This document shows, in pieces, positions 8,621 through 10,885 of a stretch of 10,885 nt of DNA; position 1 is the first letter of the stretch, and each line of letters begins with the position of its first letter. Both the position numbers and the translations under genes were made by a program. The DNA comes from Phoronis ovalis (Eukaryota > Phoronida > Phoronidae), in contig JAOXYB010058801.1 in assembly GCA_028565635.1 (NCBI GenBank), positions 1 to 10,885 of the forward strand, written 5' to 3'. The notes under the pieces are model-generated. The model made no database searches. It had not been told where the DNA came from and saw only the letters and a program-made list of their open reading frames with translations.

Positions 8621-9666
8621 ATACATGGACTGTACCACCATCTGCATAGTGCAGATACAATTATATTTTGGTAAACCATGTATGAATTTGAAAAATGTAA
8701 ATGAATGGTTTTCAGTAAACAAATGAAATCATTTTGCGAAGAAAAACTGATATTTGTCAATGCATTGAATTCTAAGTTTACCCTCAGATCTCACATTTTC
8801 TCACACTATCACCTGATGGATATTACACCTGTAAATAAAATTCTCTAGCTAGCACCATAAAAAAATTAATATTTTATTAGCACTTGCATGAATGCTTATA
8901 TTTTAAGAAATAGTCCATGACAGGGTTTGCAATAAGAATTATCAGGTGTTGTCGTATTCAGAGCCAGTGAACAATTATACTTAAACAAATCTGGGTATAA
9001 ATTTTCTGAAATATCAAGAAAAACAAAGGAACTATTTTTTTGATTAAATTTGAATAAATGAAAAACACTATAAAAAATATTTTTTTAAATGTCAAGTCAT
9101 CAAAAATAGAAAAAGGAGGTGTAACAATATTAGGAAAGTACAATGACAGTACTTTGCACTTGTTTCTTGTAATAGCATGTCACTACTCCTAAAATTGGGA
9201 AATGTAAAGTTCTTTGACATGTTACACAAAAGATGTCAACCATGTTTAGCAACCATGTATTTTAAGTTAATCTACTATGTGTGGGATTAATGGGGATTGG
9301 ACATTGATTGAACTGCCTGTTCTGAAACTAGTTAATGAATTGATGTGAAAAATATCACTCTTTTACAAGCACAGAACAAATTTATTGGTGTAAATTGTAA
9401 AAATAAGGTTAATTAGGCATTTCAGATTAGAAAATCAATCTTGCAGAAGACTATGTTTTTGCATGTTTGTAATGTTACAATTTTGATTAATAGGCTAATC
9501 TCTTATTTGTAAACCATCTCGTTGTCATTGTGGTCAGTTAGATTAATATAACATAATTTTATCTAATAGAGACCATCCCTTGAATAGGAGCCTCTTTTGG
9601 ATAGTAGTTGCCATCGTATTGAAACCCCTTTGGTATGTTTCACATAGTTGGCAGATGGAGCTTTCT
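8621..9666. other. AT-rich noncoding region
   Basis: No gene is supported. The minus-strand frame at 8958-9143 is Phe/Ile-rich AT noise. Small features are a 7-bp stem with a 3-base loop at 8640-8656 and a doubled CAACCATGT near 9239-9260, both within chance expectation. Confidence 0.5.
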
Positions 9667-9712
9667 CTGATTGGCCAGCACAGCTATGATGTCATAGTAA
9701 CACCAAATAAGG
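9667..9712. promoter_or_regulatory. Compact cluster of CCAAT, CRE-like and CArG motifs
   Basis: Within 46 bases lie an inverted CCAAT box in a favourable NF-Y context (CTGATTGGCCAG, 9667-9678), a CRE variant TGATGTCA (9687-9694) inside the near-palindrome CTATGATGTCATAG (9684-9697), and a perfect CArG box CCAAATAAGG (9703-9712). The CArG box is followed immediately by AAG, giving an overlapping ETS-type GGAAG. This combination resembles animal SRF/CREB-responsive promoters or enhancers. No TATA box with a coding start follows at close range, so an enhancer, an unannotated promoter or coincidence are all possible. Confidence 0.3.
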
Positions 9713-9954
9713 AAGGGAATATAGTTTAATATCAGATATACCATGAAAGTGTATTAATTACTTTTTATCTGACGTGTATATTACCTAATCAGATTTTTGA
9801 AGTTCTTGTGAGATGGTCGTTACATATGTAAATGTGCAAAAATCATGCTTTGACTATTATTGCAAGTTGAGCATTTGCTGTCCTTACATTTGGCGAAGAC
9901 CTTTCCACATTGAAATTAATGTCATATCCCTATAAAAAGTATTTGCTAATTAAC

Positions 9955-10005
9955 TGAGCCGGCTCAAAATTCTTTGTAAGTAACAGAAGGGAAATATATA
10001 TTTCC
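9955..10005. repeat. Two perfect palindromes 23 bp apart
   Basis: TGAGCCGGCTCA (9955-9966) and GGAAATATATATTTCC (9990-10005) are exact self-complementary sequences of 12 and 16 bp. The first is unusually GC-rich for this region. Palindromes of these lengths are expected in small numbers by chance in an 11-kb AT-rich window, so function is uncertain. Confidence 0.3.
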
Positions 10006-10764
10006 GATAATAGTACATTAGCCACATAATAAGGTGTTCACTGTACTAGTTCTATATAGTAAAGTGCTATTTATGTTTGATAATTATGTAAGCTGTTCAG
10101 ATGTTCAGGAAACAAACTTAACTACTGGTTTAATAGTAATAGCCAATCTTTACAACTTGCTGATTTAATCAGTATCTGGATTAATATCATGATAAAATTA
10201 AGTAATAAACTGTAGTGACAGTGTTTTCCCATGTGATAATTCTATGAACATCAGTGGTGTTGGTTCTGTGAACTTGTTTTTGTTGTTTTGTATAGTATTA
10301 CTGTTTAATTATTCCAAAGAGACCATCTGATTACACTTTGATAAATAGTCTAAATACATAGGTGTAGGACTTAAAATAAGAGTCCAAAACCTAATATTAC
10401 AATGTCAGAAGCTAACTCCTATGGACAGTATATTCCTGGGGGTGTATTTTATTCACTACCATTTGGGTAAGATGCGACCCCATGGTATTGTTGGATATTT
10501 TTATAATAAGGACATTCTGCTTGCAACAAATGTATTATCACTCTTGCTTGAATAATTCAAAATAACCACAAAGGGAATATTTACATGTTGTACCTAAAAG
10601 TAATTTGCCCATCACAATTCAACTGATACAATGAAAGAAGTCATAAGTCTATGGGCTGGGGAATTAGCTAGGACAACAATGGGATTATTCCTCTAGATTT
10701 ACTCTGGTTTACTTGCCATTTGCTTGCAATAAATAGTAACTTTAATAGCGCTGTTCAGCATTAG
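10006..10764. other. AT-rich noncoding region
   Basis: No open frame or RNA gene can be supported. The sequence from about 10410 to 10500 is somewhat less AT-rich (CCTGGGGGTG near 10436, GCGACCCCATGG near 10474) but has no recognisable motif. Confidence 0.45.
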
Positions 10765-10775
10765 GGTCAACCTTC

Positions 10776-10783
10776 TATAAATA
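10776..10783 (+). promoter_or_regulatory. Candidate TATA box
   Basis: TATAAATA followed by G is a close match to the animal TATA consensus and lies about 60 bases before the ATG at 10837. That spacing would put transcription start near 10806 and give a leader of about 30 bases. Such strings occur by chance in AT-rich DNA, and the support comes only from position relative to the possible coding start. Confidence 0.25.
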
Positions 10784-10836
10784 GAATACAGCTTATTGTG
10801 AGTACCCTTATGTGGACATTTAGGTCATTCACAACA

Positions 10837-10885
10837 ATGGCTTCTCCTTGCGTGTTGTCGGTTCTTCCTAAAGAAACCATTTCTC
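10837..10885 (+). CDS. Possible 5' end of a further protein-coding gene (partial)
   Basis: An ATG with A at -3 and G at +4 opens a frame that runs to the window edge, giving MASPCVLSVLPKETIS. The local sequence is clearly less AT-rich than the preceding kilobases, as at the receptor gene. An in-frame ATG also exists at 10810, which would add nine residues, and the frame is open back to a stop at 10762-10764; the 10837 start has the better context. Only 16 codons are visible, so no family can be named and chance is not excluded. Confidence 0.3.
   Translation, partial: MASPCVLSVLPKETIS

Noticed and set aside
1-10885. tRNA genes, CRISPR arrays, bacterial operons, intact transposase or viral genes
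   Set aside because: No tRNA B-box with a foldable cloverleaf, no regularly spaced repeats, and no open frame with transposase, polymerase or capsid motifs was found on either strand.

Overview
This window looks like AT-rich nuclear DNA from an invertebrate animal, most plausibly a lophotrochozoan such as a mollusc. The grounds are a long intronless class A neuropeptide-type GPCR resembling FMRFamide receptors, strongly AT-rich noncoding flanks full of stop codons, animal-style start-codon context and AATAAA signals, and no bacterial operon features. The taxon is an inference and cannot be fixed from this sequence alone.

Layout: positions 1-58 hold a perfect 14-bp inverted repeat around a CGCG-containing palindrome, probably the edge or remnant of a repeat element. 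Positions 61 to about 4740 are gene-poor. They contain a C-rich block (876-963), a two-copy 43-bp tandem repeat (1543-1624), a short dispersed repeat in direct orientation (1569-1656 and 3062-3126), and a weaker pair of similar segments in opposite orientation (1700-1790 and 2845-2900). Together these suggest an old mosaic of mobile-element debris.

The one convincing complete gene is at 4777-6030 (+), a 417-residue, single-exon, seven-transmembrane receptor. It starts in a good Kozak context and has a cluster of polyadenylation signals 440-570 bases after the stop. It departs from textbook class A receptors in several ways: no Cys at 3.25, CSTP instead of CWxP, NFILF instead of NPxxY, and no obvious TM4 Trp. 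It ends in a triple Arg-Tyr-Ser repeat and a possible PDZ ligand.

From about 6600 to the end the DNA is again AT-rich and mostly featureless. Exceptions are an 11-bp exact match to the animal CTCF core (8610-8620), a compact group of CCAAT, CRE-like and CArG motifs (9667-9712), two palindromes (9955-10005), and a possible start of another gene at the right edge (ATG at 10837, open to the window end, with a TATA-like box upstream). No RNA genes, CRISPR arrays, intact transposons or viral genes were seen. Only one complete gene is present, so no pathway can be assembled; the receptor presumably acts alone as a neuronal or peripheral neuropeptide receptor. I see no strong evidence here for an undescribed multi-gene system.
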